17,892 bases of DNA from Planococcaceae bacterium UBA3378. Lineage in GTDB: Bacteria; Bacillota; Bacilli; Bacillales_A; Planococcaceae. This document shows positions 6,461 through 13,255 of this stretch, in pieces. Location of the stretch: positions 1 through 17,892 of the forward strand of contig DEQA01000051.1 of assembly GCA_002359075.1 (NCBI GenBank). Reading direction: 5' to 3'. The position numbers and the translations under genes are program-made. Within the stretch, counting starts at the first letter, position 1. Every line of letters begins with the position of its first letter. The notes under the pieces are model-generated. The model was not told the origin of the DNA and did no database searches. It saw only the letters and a list, made by a program, of their open reading frames with translations.

Positions 6461-8461
6461 ATGGAAAAATTATTGCGAAAAAAAATAGGATTCATTTTGA
6501 GCATTTTATTTCTATTCATTGTTGTACTATTTTCAATAATTGTATACCACTCGGAAATTAAAAAAATTAACGAAAAAATGGACGAATCTATTAGTCTGGG
6601 TGAAACTTCTATTTCCAAGAGTGAATCAGATACAAAACACGCGATTGAATTATTCACGCACGATTTTTTAAATCGAACATATGCAATCGACTTTATGTTA
6701 AGCAATGCCGCTACTTTATATAATATGGAGGATTTAGAAAAAATTCAGAAGCTGATGGAAGTTGAGTCCATTCATATTATTGATGAAAAAGGAAATATTG
6801 TACTTAGTAGTGAAAAGAAATCGCTCGGTATCAACTTGAGAGAATTTAAGGGAACTGAAGATTTTGTAAACCTAATTGATAGTACAGATCCACAAGCAAA
6901 TGCCATACAGCTGGACGGAGTCAGTATAGCCGAAAAAAAAGAGAAGGTATATATAGCAGTAAAATCAAGTTCCCCCAAATATGCATTAGTGCAAATTGCG
7001 GTAGAGAGGGAAGTATTTGATAAGTTCATACAAAACTACTCTCTTTCAAAAGTTGTAAAAACCATACCGACTATTTGGGAGGAAGCATTATTTATCATTG
7101 ACCGAAATACCGGAGAAATCGAAGGCATTACAGAAAATAATGAACAAGAAGTAAAGCTGGATGAGGCCAAGGATAAAGAAGAATACCTTTCTTTACTGGC
7201 TGGTGCCAAAGAAGGTAAACAAATTAAAATAAACGGTTCAATGAAGTTTCTAAAAACGAAAATCGTAGATGATAAAATCATAGGAGCTACTATAAATTCA
7301 AAATCAATATACCAACAAATACTTCTAAATATAATTTATTTAACTGCTGCCAGCGGTTTTTTACTCCTATGTATCGTATGGATCTACAGAAAAAGTTTAA
7401 ACCGGTTTGTTTTGAAAGACATACAGCATATTGCGGCTAATATAAAAAGATTGTTAGCAGGAAATAGAAATGTGGATTTTGATACAGAATTCGATACTGA
7501 GCTCCGAAGTATAACGACCATCATGAATGAATGGAAAGAGAGCTATAAACGTAAGGGAGAACGGATGTCGAGGATCATTTCTTCAATCAATAGCCATATG
7601 GCCACATTTGAATGTCTATACATGATCAACCAAAGCTTTTTTTCTGATAACATGCAGTCTATTTTAGATGTGGACGATGATACATGGAATACAATAAGCA
7701 GCTCGCCTAAACGTTTTGAAGAATATTTAAAATCGTTAATGGCCAAGTCACAGGGCGGAATTATACCGCTTGAAAACAATAAATTCATTTATATAGTCTC
7801 ATTTGAGAAAGATAATGAGTTTTATGGGATGATTATGGATAAAACAGCAGATGTAAAAGCAAAAAATGAAATACAAGAAGAACTTCTTATAGCACAAAAA
7901 GCAGCTGAAATTGATCCATTAACCAAATTAAAAAACAGATCAGGCGTGGAAAGACTGGTGAAGAAATCATTACAAGAAAAGCCAGGAGAAGGTACGATGA
8001 TCATGTTCGACTTGGATAACTTTAAATTGGTGAATGATAAGATGGGGCATCCTGAAGGAGATAAATTATTAAAGAAATTTGCTCGTAGTCTAGAGGCCTT
8101 CAGTAGATCGAGTGATATTATTGGAAGAATGGGAGGAGATGAATTTGTTGTCTTTATCCCTACGAACATTCCAAAATCAACAGTAGAAAAGAAACTTCAC
8201 TCTTTTTTGGATAGAATGCGGGAAGAATTGAGAGACTACTATGAAGCTTATAACCTTTCTACGAGTATAGGGGTAGCTTATGTAGATGCTAGTAAAAACA
8301 GCTATGAAGACTTCTACTTATGCGCAGATGTAGGGTTGTACATAGCAAAAGAATTGGGGAAAGATCAATTCTATATTAATGAAGAGAATATTCGCTGCAT
8401 GAGAAAAACTTGTATTCAATGCACAAAGGATTGCGAAAAAAGAAAGCTTCTTGGATTATAG
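6461..8461 (+). CDS. Cache-like sensor diguanylate cyclase with cysteine-rich tail
   Basis: This 666-residue membrane cyclase is partnered in one operon with the upstream phosphodiesterase. A membrane helix (about 8-29) and a second one (about 288-310) flank an extracellular region of about 255 residues with double-Cache-like segments (SIHIIDEKGNIV, ALFIIDRNTGEI). Cytoplasmic HAMP-like and PAS-like regions (about 315-470) lead into GGDEF. The loop RMGGDEF (GGDEF 558-562), FDLDNFK near 516-522 and the I-site RSSD (549-552) are intact, so it should be active and product-inhibited. The last 25 residues add CMRKTCIQCTKDC, a C-x4-C-x2-C-x3-C array (Cys 646, 651, 654, 658) that is not part of the usual GGDEF fold and suggests metal or redox binding. 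The start at ATG 6461 is chosen because GAGGT lies 7 bases upstream; an in-frame ATG at 6443 has no binding site. Confidence 0.92.
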   Translation: MEKLLRKKIGFILSILFLFIVVLFSIIVYHSEIKKINEKMDESISLGETSISKSESDTKHAIELFTHDFLNRTYAIDFMLSNAATLYNMEDLEKIQKLMEVESIHIIDEKGNIVLSSEKKSLGINLREFKGTEDFVNLIDSTDPQANAIQLDGVSIAEKKEKVYIAVKSSSPKYALVQIAVEREVFDKFIQNYSLSKVVKTIPTIWEEALFIIDRNTGEIEGITENNEQEVKLDEAKDKEEYLSLLAGAKEGKQIKINGSMKFLKTKIVDDKIIGATINSKSIYQQILLNIIYLTAASGFLLLCIVWIYRKSLNRFVLKDIQHIAANIKRLLAGNRNVDFDTEFDTELRSITTIMNEWKESYKRKGERMSRIISSINSHMATFECLYMINQSFFSDNMQSILDVDDDTWNTISSSPKRFEEYLKSLMAKSQGGIIPLENNKFIYIVSFEKDNEFYGMIMDKTADVKAKNEIQEELLIAQKAAEIDPLTKLKNRSGVERLVKKSLQEKPGEGTMIMFDLDNFKLVNDKMGHPEGDKLLKKFARSLEAFSRSSDIIGRMGGDEFVVFIPTNIPKSTVEKKLHSFLDRMREELRDYYEAYNLSTSIGVAYVDASKNSYEDFYLCADVGLYIAKELGKDQFYINEENIRCMRKTCIQCTKDCEKRKLLGL

Positions 8462-8591
8462 CTATATAAGGTGAAACATCCCCCAATCTATAAAATATAG
8501 AAAAGACTCTTCTCCAGCTATTGTCGTATGCATCGTTCAATAAGAGAGAAATAGCGTTCTTTTCAACCGGTTGAAGTTTTAATTTTAAAGC

Positions 8592-8630
8592 AAAGAGGAG
8601 GAGCACAATCAGCTCCTCCTCTTTATTTAT
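8592..8630. terminator. Bidirectional terminator between convergent genes
   Basis: A perfect 13-base-pair stem (AAAGAGGAGGAGC at 8592-8604, complement at 8612-8624) carries a 7-base loop. T-rich sequence follows on both strands: TTTATTTAT rightward and TTTGCTTTAAAATT leftward. It lies between the rightward cyclase gene ending at 8461 and the leftward dehydrogenase ending at 8665 and can serve both. The DNA between 8462 and 8591 shows no gene. Confidence 0.8.
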
Positions 8631-8664
8631 AAAAAATAGATGCTCCCGTGTACTGCCGCAAGCT

Positions 8665-10122
8665 CTAGAACGGGTAATCACGCGGTACTTTTTGTATTGA
8701 AATCCATTTTGTATCCGTGAATTCATCAACGACCCATGGATTGCCGAAGCGGCCGACTCCGGATTGGCGCATTCCGCCGAATGCCGCGCGTGCTTCATCA
8801 TTTACAGTCTGGTCATTAATATGGGTCATACCAAATTCGATGTCCAGTGCATATTCCCGTGCTTTTTCTTCATTCCCCGAGAAGATGGCTGAACTTAGAC
8901 CATAAATTGTATCGTTCGCAAAGCGGATTGCTTCATCATCGGATGAAGCTTTAATGATTGGTGCGACAGGACCGAAAATTTCGTTCTGTGCCAGATCGCT
9001 ATCATTGCTTACATTGCCGAAAATCGTCGGTGTGATGACATTGCCGATTACTTTTCCTTCAAGCAGTACTTCTGTATTTTCTGCTTTTGCCTTATGAATG
9101 ATCCCTTCAATTTTCTTTACCTGCTGATTATTAATAATCGGACCGATAATAACTTTATGGTCACGCGGATCGCCGTATGGAAGATGCTTTACATGCTCCA
9201 CAAATTTCTCTACGAATTCATCATACAGATCTTCATGCACGATCATCCGGTTTGTAATCATACAGATCTGGCCCTGGTGCAGGAACTTGCCGAATACCGC
9301 AGCTTTGGCAGCCTGTTCCACGTCAGCATCAGACAATACAACAAATGGCCCGTTACCGCCGAGCTCAAGTGCCACCCGCTTGAATAAGCCACCTGCAATT
9401 TCCCCAATACGACGGCCTACTTCTGTCGAGCCTGTAAAGCTTATGAGACGGACAACAGGATGCTCGACCATTACATCCCCAATAATCGATGACTTTGTTA
9501 AAATATTTTGGAATACTCCGGCCGGAATACCTGCTTCTTCAAAGGCTTTTGCAATAACAGAACCGGAACTCAAGCTTACCTGTAAATCTGCTTTATGCAC
9601 GACGGCATTGCCAAGCGCCAAAGCTGGAGCGATCGTTCGCATCGATAAATACAGCGGAAAGTTAAATGGTGCAATGGAGCTTACTACCCCAAGTGGCAGG
9701 CGGTGCATTTCATTGATTTTCCCCGGAATGACAGACGGCTCTGTCCGTACTTCAGGAACGCGGTCCACCATCGTTAATGCCTCTTTTAGTACGGCAATTG
9801 TATTGGCTATTTCCACACTTGCCTTTATAAAGCTGGAGCCTGATTCGATGATTAGTAATTCAATAATTTCCTCGCGATGCTCTTCAAAGTAGGCAATAGC
9901 CTTTGTCATGACATCTCGGCGCAGCTCTGCATTTTTTGCCCATGCACGGTAGGAGGCGTGCGCAATATCGAATACTTCCTCGACTTGTAGAAGTGAAGCA
10001 AGTTTTACCGTGGCTAATACTTCTTCATCATATGGGTTTGTAATATCAAATGTCCGGTCTGACTGGCCGTCCACCCACTGACCGTTTATATAACTTTTGT
10101 TGAGTTGAGTATATGCTGACAT
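8665..10122 (-). CDS. NAD(P)-dependent aldehyde dehydrogenase, YfmT-like
   Basis: This 485-residue cytoplasmic enzyme oxidises an aldehyde to its carboxylic acid with NAD(P). The fold and key residues of the ALDH superfamily are present: N154 in APFNFPLYLS (oxyanion), K177 in HKADLQ (cofactor), FTGSTEVG 229-236, the general base E253 in ELGGNGPF, the nucleophile C287 in GQICMITNR, and E381/F383 in EIFGPV. HKAD in place of the common KPSE motif and a length of 485 resemble Bacillus YfmT, annotated as an aromatic (vanillin/benzaldehyde) aldehyde dehydrogenase; the substrate here is unproven. AAAGGAGG lies 7 bases before the ATG. It is divergent from the thioesterase gene at 10437, with 314 bases between, and ends at a shared terminator. 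Its GC content is visibly higher than that of the cyclase genes to the left. Confidence 0.93.
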   Translation of the reverse strand: MSAYTQLNKSYINGQWVDGQSDRTFDITNPYDEEVLATVKLASLLQVEEVFDIAHASYRAWAKNAELRRDVMTKAIAYFEEHREEIIELLIIESGSSFIKASVEIANTIAVLKEALTMVDRVPEVRTEPSVIPGKINEMHRLPLGVVSSIAPFNFPLYLSMRTIAPALALGNAVVHKADLQVSLSSGSVIAKAFEEAGIPAGVFQNILTKSSIIGDVMVEHPVVRLISFTGSTEVGRRIGEIAGGLFKRVALELGGNGPFVVLSDADVEQAAKAAVFGKFLHQGQICMITNRMIVHEDLYDEFVEKFVEHVKHLPYGDPRDHKVIIGPIINNQQVKKIEGIIHKAKAENTEVLLEGKVIGNVITPTIFGNVSNDSDLAQNEIFGPVAPIIKASSDDEAIRFANDTIYGLSSAIFSGNEEKAREYALDIEFGMTHINDQTVNDEARAAFGGMRQSGVGRFGNPWVVDEFTDTKWISIQKVPRDYPF

Positions 10123-10186
10123 ATCTTTTCCTCCTTTGTGATAGTAAAGCCTTCCTGTAACGGCTTAAAATTGTTTGAGTCACATA

Positions 10187-10210
10187 GCTTTTTAAAGAAA
10201 TTTAAAAAGC
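10187..10210. promoter_or_regulatory. Perfect 10-bp palindrome, operator candidate
   Basis: GCTTTTTAAA (10187-10196) and TTTAAAAAGC (10201-10210) are perfect inverted repeats around GAAA. It lies 65 bases upstream of the dehydrogenase start, in the transcribed leader if the promoter at 10234-10263 is right. There is no T-run after it on either strand. It could bind a dimeric repressor or form a leader hairpin; no regulator gene is nearby to name. Confidence 0.45.
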
Positions 10211-10233
10211 ATGACATTGCTTACATACCCATT

Positions 10234-10263
10234 TATATAGATTAAAATCATTTCATTAGTAAA
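10234..10263 (-). promoter_or_regulatory. Possible promoter of the aldehyde dehydrogenase
   Basis: Read leftward, TTTACT (10263-10258) and TATATA (10239-10234) are 18 bases apart. Both are partial matches to the housekeeping consensus. Transcription would start near 10227, placing the palindrome at 10187-10210 in the 5' leader. The rest of this 314-base divergent region (10123-10436) shows no small gene; I could not place a clear promoter for the rightward thioesterase. Confidence 0.3.
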
Positions 10264-10436
10264 TGGAAGAAACATTATACTGGCATAAAAATTTTAAAAA
10301 ATAGGGGAACAAATTTGCATGCAGGGTGAAAAGTTTTTATGGGAGGAGCTGCACGATTAGAAAGTGTTGGATTGGGTAAATATCAGAGCGTGAAAGAATG
10401 AGTAGAGTCACAATATGAGACAAATAGGAGGACACT

Positions 10437-10901
10437 ATGAAAACAGTTCAGCAGTCAAAGACAATTCTATCACATTTGATTTTACCGCCTGATACAAATC
10501 ATCATGGGTCGATTTTCGGTGGAACAGTACTGGCGTATATCGATGAAGTGGCAGCGATTACTTCCATGAAGCATGCGGGTGGTAATACGGTAACGGTATC
10601 CATGGACTCTGTTGATTTTTTATCACCGGCCCGGGTAGGTGATGTATTGGAACTGGAAAGCATGATCGTTTATACTGGCAGAACATCTATGACCGTTTTT
10701 GTACGGGTAACTTCTTTCCAAGTAAAAACAGGGAAGAGGACATTAACAACGCAATCGTTCGTGACGATGGTCGGTGTTGATGAAAATGGGAGACCTCAAC
10801 CGATCCCTCAAATCATTCTTGAAACGGATGAAGAAAAAGCACTTCATGAGCAGGTAAAGCTTCGCCGGGAGCTGCAGGCTAAACATAATAAGCAAGGGTA
10901 A
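10437..10901 (+). CDS. Acyl-CoA thioesterase, hotdog fold (YkhA/YciA-like)
   Basis: This 154-residue cytoplasmic enzyme should hydrolyse acyl-CoA to free acid and CoA. It has the single hotdog domain of the BACH/YciA/YkhA group: the LPPDTNHHGSIFGGTVLAYI segment (residues 16-35) with Asn-His-His-Gly and the Asp of YIDEVA on the long helix, then VDFLSPARVGDVLELE and the strand YTGRTSMTVFVRV. The C-terminal basic helix (EEKALHEQVKLRRELQAKH) is common in these proteins, which form hexamers. AGGAGG at 10426-10431 lies 5 bases before the ATG. It is divergent from the aldehyde dehydrogenase and convergent with the PP-loop gene. Chain-length preference cannot be read from sequence. Confidence 0.93.
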   Translation: MKTVQQSKTILSHLILPPDTNHHGSIFGGTVLAYIDEVAAITSMKHAGGNTVTVSMDSVDFLSPARVGDVLELESMIVYTGRTSMTVFVRVTSFQVKTGKRTLTTQSFVTMVGVDENGRPQPIPQIILETDEEKALHEQVKLRRELQAKHNKQG

Positions 10902-10903
10902 GA

Positions 10904-10967
10904 AAAACTGTCCCCAAATAGCGTTACTTTTTTTAGTAGTCGCTATTCGGTAGGCAGTTTTATTTTC
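10904..10967. terminator. Bidirectional terminator, thioesterase / PP-loop gene
   Basis: An imperfect long hairpin: AAAACTG (10904-10910) pairs with CAGTTTT (10955-10961), and AATAGCG (10917-10923) pairs with CGCTATT (10941-10947), with a partly paired stretch between. T-rich sequence follows rightward (TTTTATTTTC) and leftward (GTTTTTC). Both convergent genes end within 6 bases of it. Confidence 0.65.
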
Positions 10968-11664
10968 ATTTAGGATGATCTGTGAGCTCTAATGGAAGGA
11001 AGGCATAGTCGCCGTCTTGTATGATGTCTAACGGACGTACATGAATGGGCGTTGTAAAGAGCGGACCGTCAATAACGGTTGTATGGAACTCACCGCCTTC
11101 ACCACAAGGGTCAATACCGCGTCCTTCCAGCTCTTTTATGTAGTCGGGTGTTAATACTTTTCCTAAGTCATCGATTCGCATGCCTAACGTTAAATTAACG
11201 GTAACAATCATAGTTGTGAAGCCTAAACTCATAAACTCTTCCACAACTTTACGGTGTTCCTCTTCCCATAATGGCATACTAAGCTGCAGACCGGCTTTTT
11301 TCGTTACCTTCTCATGCCAACAGCCATGCTCAGGCATATCTAAATCGCCCGTGACCAACACTTCCGCACCAGCAAGTTTTGCCTTTTCTAAAAGCCCTAT
11401 AAATGCGGGTTCATAGTCAGACCAGCTAGAAGAGGCTGTGTAGACGGGAAGCCCTATGGATGCAGCTTGTGCTTGAATCAATTCAGGCGGCATGCCGTGA
11501 GAGCGGGAGCGTGTGCCTTCTTCTTCAAGCATCACAATCAACCCGACAGCTTCACCAACCTGCATGGCTTTATATAAGGCAAGTACACTATCCTTTCCAC
11601 CACTAAAGGAAGCAATAAATTTCCGGTTTTTTGCGTTATGTTTCCAGTTGTTTTGCTCTGTCAT
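10966..11664 (-). CDS. Dph6-related PP-loop ATP pyrophosphatase family protein
   Basis: This 232-residue protein is of the adenine-nucleotide alpha-hydrolase superfamily, close to diphthine-ammonia ligase (Dph6, COG2102). The PP-loop SGGKDS is at 21-26. The family block GDLDMPEHGCWHE is near 106-118, TVNLTLGMRIDDLGK near 155-169, and the C-terminal signature GIDPCGEGGEFHT at 183-195 is complete. These motifs support ATP-dependent adenylation. Bacteria lack diphthamide on EF-G, so the archaeal and eukaryotic reaction does not apply; the bacterial substrate is unknown. GGGAG lies about 7 bases before the ATG. A terminator separates it from the small-gene pair upstream, so it is probably transcribed alone. 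Several automatic annotations name such proteins diphthine-ammonia ligase, which I would treat as a family label only. Confidence 0.88.
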   Translation of the reverse strand: MTEQNNWKHNAKNRKFIASFSGGKDSVLALYKAMQVGEAVGLIVMLEEEGTRSRSHGMPPELIQAQAASIGLPVYTASSSWSDYEPAFIGLLEKAKLAGAEVLVTGDLDMPEHGCWHEKVTKKAGLQLSMPLWEEEHRKVVEEFMSLGFTTMIVTVNLTLGMRIDDLGKVLTPDYIKELEGRGIDPCGEGGEFHTTVIDGPLFTTPIHVRPLDIIQDGDYAFLPLELTDHPK

Positions 11665-11760
11665 ATGTATTCTCCCTTTGTAAAGTATACTACCTCCACC
11701 GTACCGGGTTTTTGCCTGGATTTCAATTGGATTATTGAGTCTTACTGGATAATTGGAAAA

Positions 11761-11788
11761 GTAAAAGAAGTACCGGTATGGGTACTTC
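11761..11788 (-). terminator. Terminator after ywbE
   Basis: GAAGTACC (11767-11774) and GGTACTTC (11781-11788) form an 8-base-pair stem with a 6-base loop. Leftward reading continues into TTTTACTTTT. It begins 5 bases after the ywbE stop codon. Confidence 0.75.
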
Positions 11789-11792
11789 CCTT

Positions 11793-11990
11793 CTATTTAC
11801 TATGAATTTCCTTCACCCGTCCAATTTGTCCGTCCGTTAGTCTTACCTTAATACCATGGGGATGAGTACCTGACTTCGTAAGGATATCTTTTACAATGCC
11901 TCTAGTAAGCTTGCCCGTTCGTTGATCCTGTTTTAAAACTATGTCCACAGTCGCACCGGGTACTATGTTTGTTCGATTCTGTCCGTCCAT
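11793..11990 (-). CDS. ywbE: YwbE family protein
   Basis: This 65-residue protein matches the small conserved YwbE family (DUF2196) of Bacillales and other bacteria. Recognisable parts are the start NIVPGATVDIVLKQDQRTGK, then TRGIVKDILTKS, HPHGIKVRL and GQIGRVKEI. The pattern suggests a small beta-barrel (KOW/SH3-like) fold; molecular function is not established. Its ATG overlaps the TAA of the upstream small gene by one base (TAATG) and has no good binding site of its own, so it is likely translated by coupling. A terminator follows at once. Full length for the family. Confidence 0.88.
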   Translation of the reverse strand: MDGQNRTNIVPGATVDIVLKQDQRTGKLTRGIVKDILTKSGTHPHGIKVRLTDGQIGRVKEIHSK

Positions 11991-12184
11991 TACACACCCA
12001 TTTTTCTACGCGTATTGCTCGTCTTTTTTGCTTGCTGGCTTTTCATTTTTTGCGGTGAAAGATCAGCCTTCATTTTACCGTTGCCAGCAGAAGACTTGTT
12101 CTTTTTGTTTTCAAGCTGCTGCTTCACAGCCTCCTGCAGGCTCATTTTCTTCTTCGGTGATTCTTGTTGATGGTTCTCTGTCAT
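11990..12184 (-). CDS. Small basic protein of unknown function upstream of ywbE
   Basis: This 64-residue, hydrophilic protein is rich in Lys, Gln and Ser, with no membrane segment. It has a helical-looking segment SLQEAVKQQLENKK (15-28) and a basic end KSQQAKKTSNTRRKMGV. Most of it is probably disordered; the basic tail could bind nucleic acid, which is inference only. I do not recognise a named family. A strong AAAAGGAGG lies about 9 bases before the ATG, better than that of the downstream ywbE, so it is a real gene. It is the first gene of a two-gene unit; its stop overlaps the ywbE start. Confidence 0.75.
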   Translation of the reverse strand: MTENHQQESPKKKMSLQEAVKQQLENKKNKSSAGNGKMKADLSPQKMKSQQAKKTSNTRRKMGV

Positions 12185-12219
12185 GGAAAATTCCTCCTTT
12201 TAAAAATGGTAGTTAGTTC

Positions 12220-12248
12220 AGTATAATCTATTTCTCCATGTTTGGGAA
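12220..12248 (-). promoter_or_regulatory. Possible promoter of the small-gene/ywbE unit
   Basis: Read leftward, TTCCCA (12248-12243) and TATACT (12225-12220) are 17 bases apart, about 35 bases upstream of the first start codon. The -10 matches 5 of 6 consensus positions and the -35 matches 4 of 6. Confidence 0.45.
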
Positions 12249-12469
12249 AGAATCGGTCGTCTACTTTCATGTTTTATTATCAATTAAAGATAATATTTCT
12301 GTAAATATATATCGCCTAGGAGCCCCGGTTTCCACTTCAATCAGCTTGTTAGCCATACTAGTTTATCATCCCTAAATTATGGTGAAGTGCTTTGTTTATC
12401 CTAAAATTGGAACTATTCTATTTTTCATACGTATAAGAGACAGATAGAAATATAGGGGAGGGAGCCAAC
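12249..12469. other. Divergent intergenic region, no gene seen
   Basis: This AT-rich stretch lies between the leftward small-gene unit and the rightward ABC operon. A short inverted repeat, TATTATC then GATAATA around AATTAAA, is near its left end. No clear promoter for the ABC operon can be fixed, though TATAAG near 12433 could be a weak -10. No coding frame is supported. Confidence 0.4.
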
Positions 12470-13255
12470 ATGAACGAGCAGGGAGTATTAGCGATTACGA
12501 ATTTAACGAAGAGCTATGGCAGCAAGGAAATATTAAAAGGTATTAATCTGCATGTTGCACAGGGAGAGATTATCGGCTATATCGGTCCGAACGGAGCAGG
12601 CAAAAGTACGACAATCAAAATCATTTTAGGAATGGAAGGCGATTATGGTGGAGAGGTGCGGCTGTTTGGGGAAGATATCCAGCAGGACAGTATAGAATAT
12701 AAACGAAGAATTGGCTATGTACCGGAAATAGCGGATGTCTACGATAATCTGACCGGCTACGAATATTTGACCTTTATCGGCCAGCTTTACGGCTTGGATT
12801 TAGAGACGGCTGCAAATAAGTCACAAACCTTAATGGAGCTGTTTGGCGTCGGGGAAGCGTATCATGCAAGGATTTCTTCTTATTCGAAAGGGATGCGGCA
12901 AAAGCTGTTAATTATTTCAAGCCTTCTGCATAACCCGGATATTTTATTTTTGGATGAACCGATTAATGGGCTGGATGCAAACAGTGTCATGATTTTTAAA
13001 GAAATATTAGCGCAGCTCGCTGCCCAGGGAAAGACCATCTTTTATTCCTCTCACATCATGGATGTTGTGGAGAAGATCAGCAGCCGTATTATTTTATTGC
13101 ATGACGGGAAGGTGGCAGCAGATGGAACGTTTGAACAGCTGCAGGCAGATAGTACAGGAGGGACGTTGGAGGCGATTTTCACTCAATTGACAGACTTTCA
13201 CAATTACAAGGAAATCGGTGAACAATTTGTCGCTGTTGTCAAAGGGGTGCAGTGA
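12470..13255 (+). CDS. ABC transporter ATP-binding protein
   Basis: This 261-residue cytoplasmic ATPase subunit of an ABC exporter has all ABC motifs in order: Walker A GPNGAGKST (39-47), a Q-loop region reading GYVPEIADVYDNLT (Pro-Glu in place of Gln, common in ABC-2-type exporters), signature YSKGMRQKL (138-146), Walker B DILFLDE (157-163), D-loop and switch His195 in SSHIMD. The C-terminal about 45 residues are an extension typical of exporter ATPases. GGGAGG lies about 8 bases before the ATG. Its stop overlaps the start of the membrane subunit by one base (TGATG), so the two proteins are co-made. The transported substrate is unknown. Confidence 0.93.
   Translation: MNEQGVLAITNLTKSYGSKEILKGINLHVAQGEIIGYIGPNGAGKSTTIKIILGMEGDYGGEVRLFGEDIQQDSIEYKRRIGYVPEIADVYDNLTGYEYLTFIGQLYGLDLETAANKSQTLMELFGVGEAYHARISSYSKGMRQKLLIISSLLHNPDILFLDEPINGLDANSVMIFKEILAQLAAQGKTIFYSSHIMDVVEKISSRIILLHDGKVAADGTFEQLQADSTGGTLEAIFTQLTDFHNYKEIGEQFVAVVKGVQ

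Noticed and set aside
7822..8169. Leftward open frame of 115 codons inside the Cache-type cyclase
   Set aside because: Antisense to the GGDEF domain, low complexity and without a start signal.
8566..8578. Short palindrome CAACCGGTTG
   Set aside because: Ten bases, single copy, between convergent genes. Nothing links it to control.
8376..8801. Leftward open frame of 141 codons over the cyclase end and the terminator
   Set aside because: It runs through the terminator hairpin and across two well-supported genes on opposite strands, lacks a binding site, and its protein resembles no family.
9287..9892. Rightward open frame of 201 codons inside the aldehyde dehydrogenase
   Set aside because: Antisense to a gene with full catalytic motifs. 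Its Ser/Thr/Pro/Ala-rich composition is typical of a shadow frame, and no binding site is present.
10966..11664. Function as true diphthine-ammonia ligase
   Set aside because: Family membership is clear, but diphthamide is not made in bacteria, so I kept the family label only.
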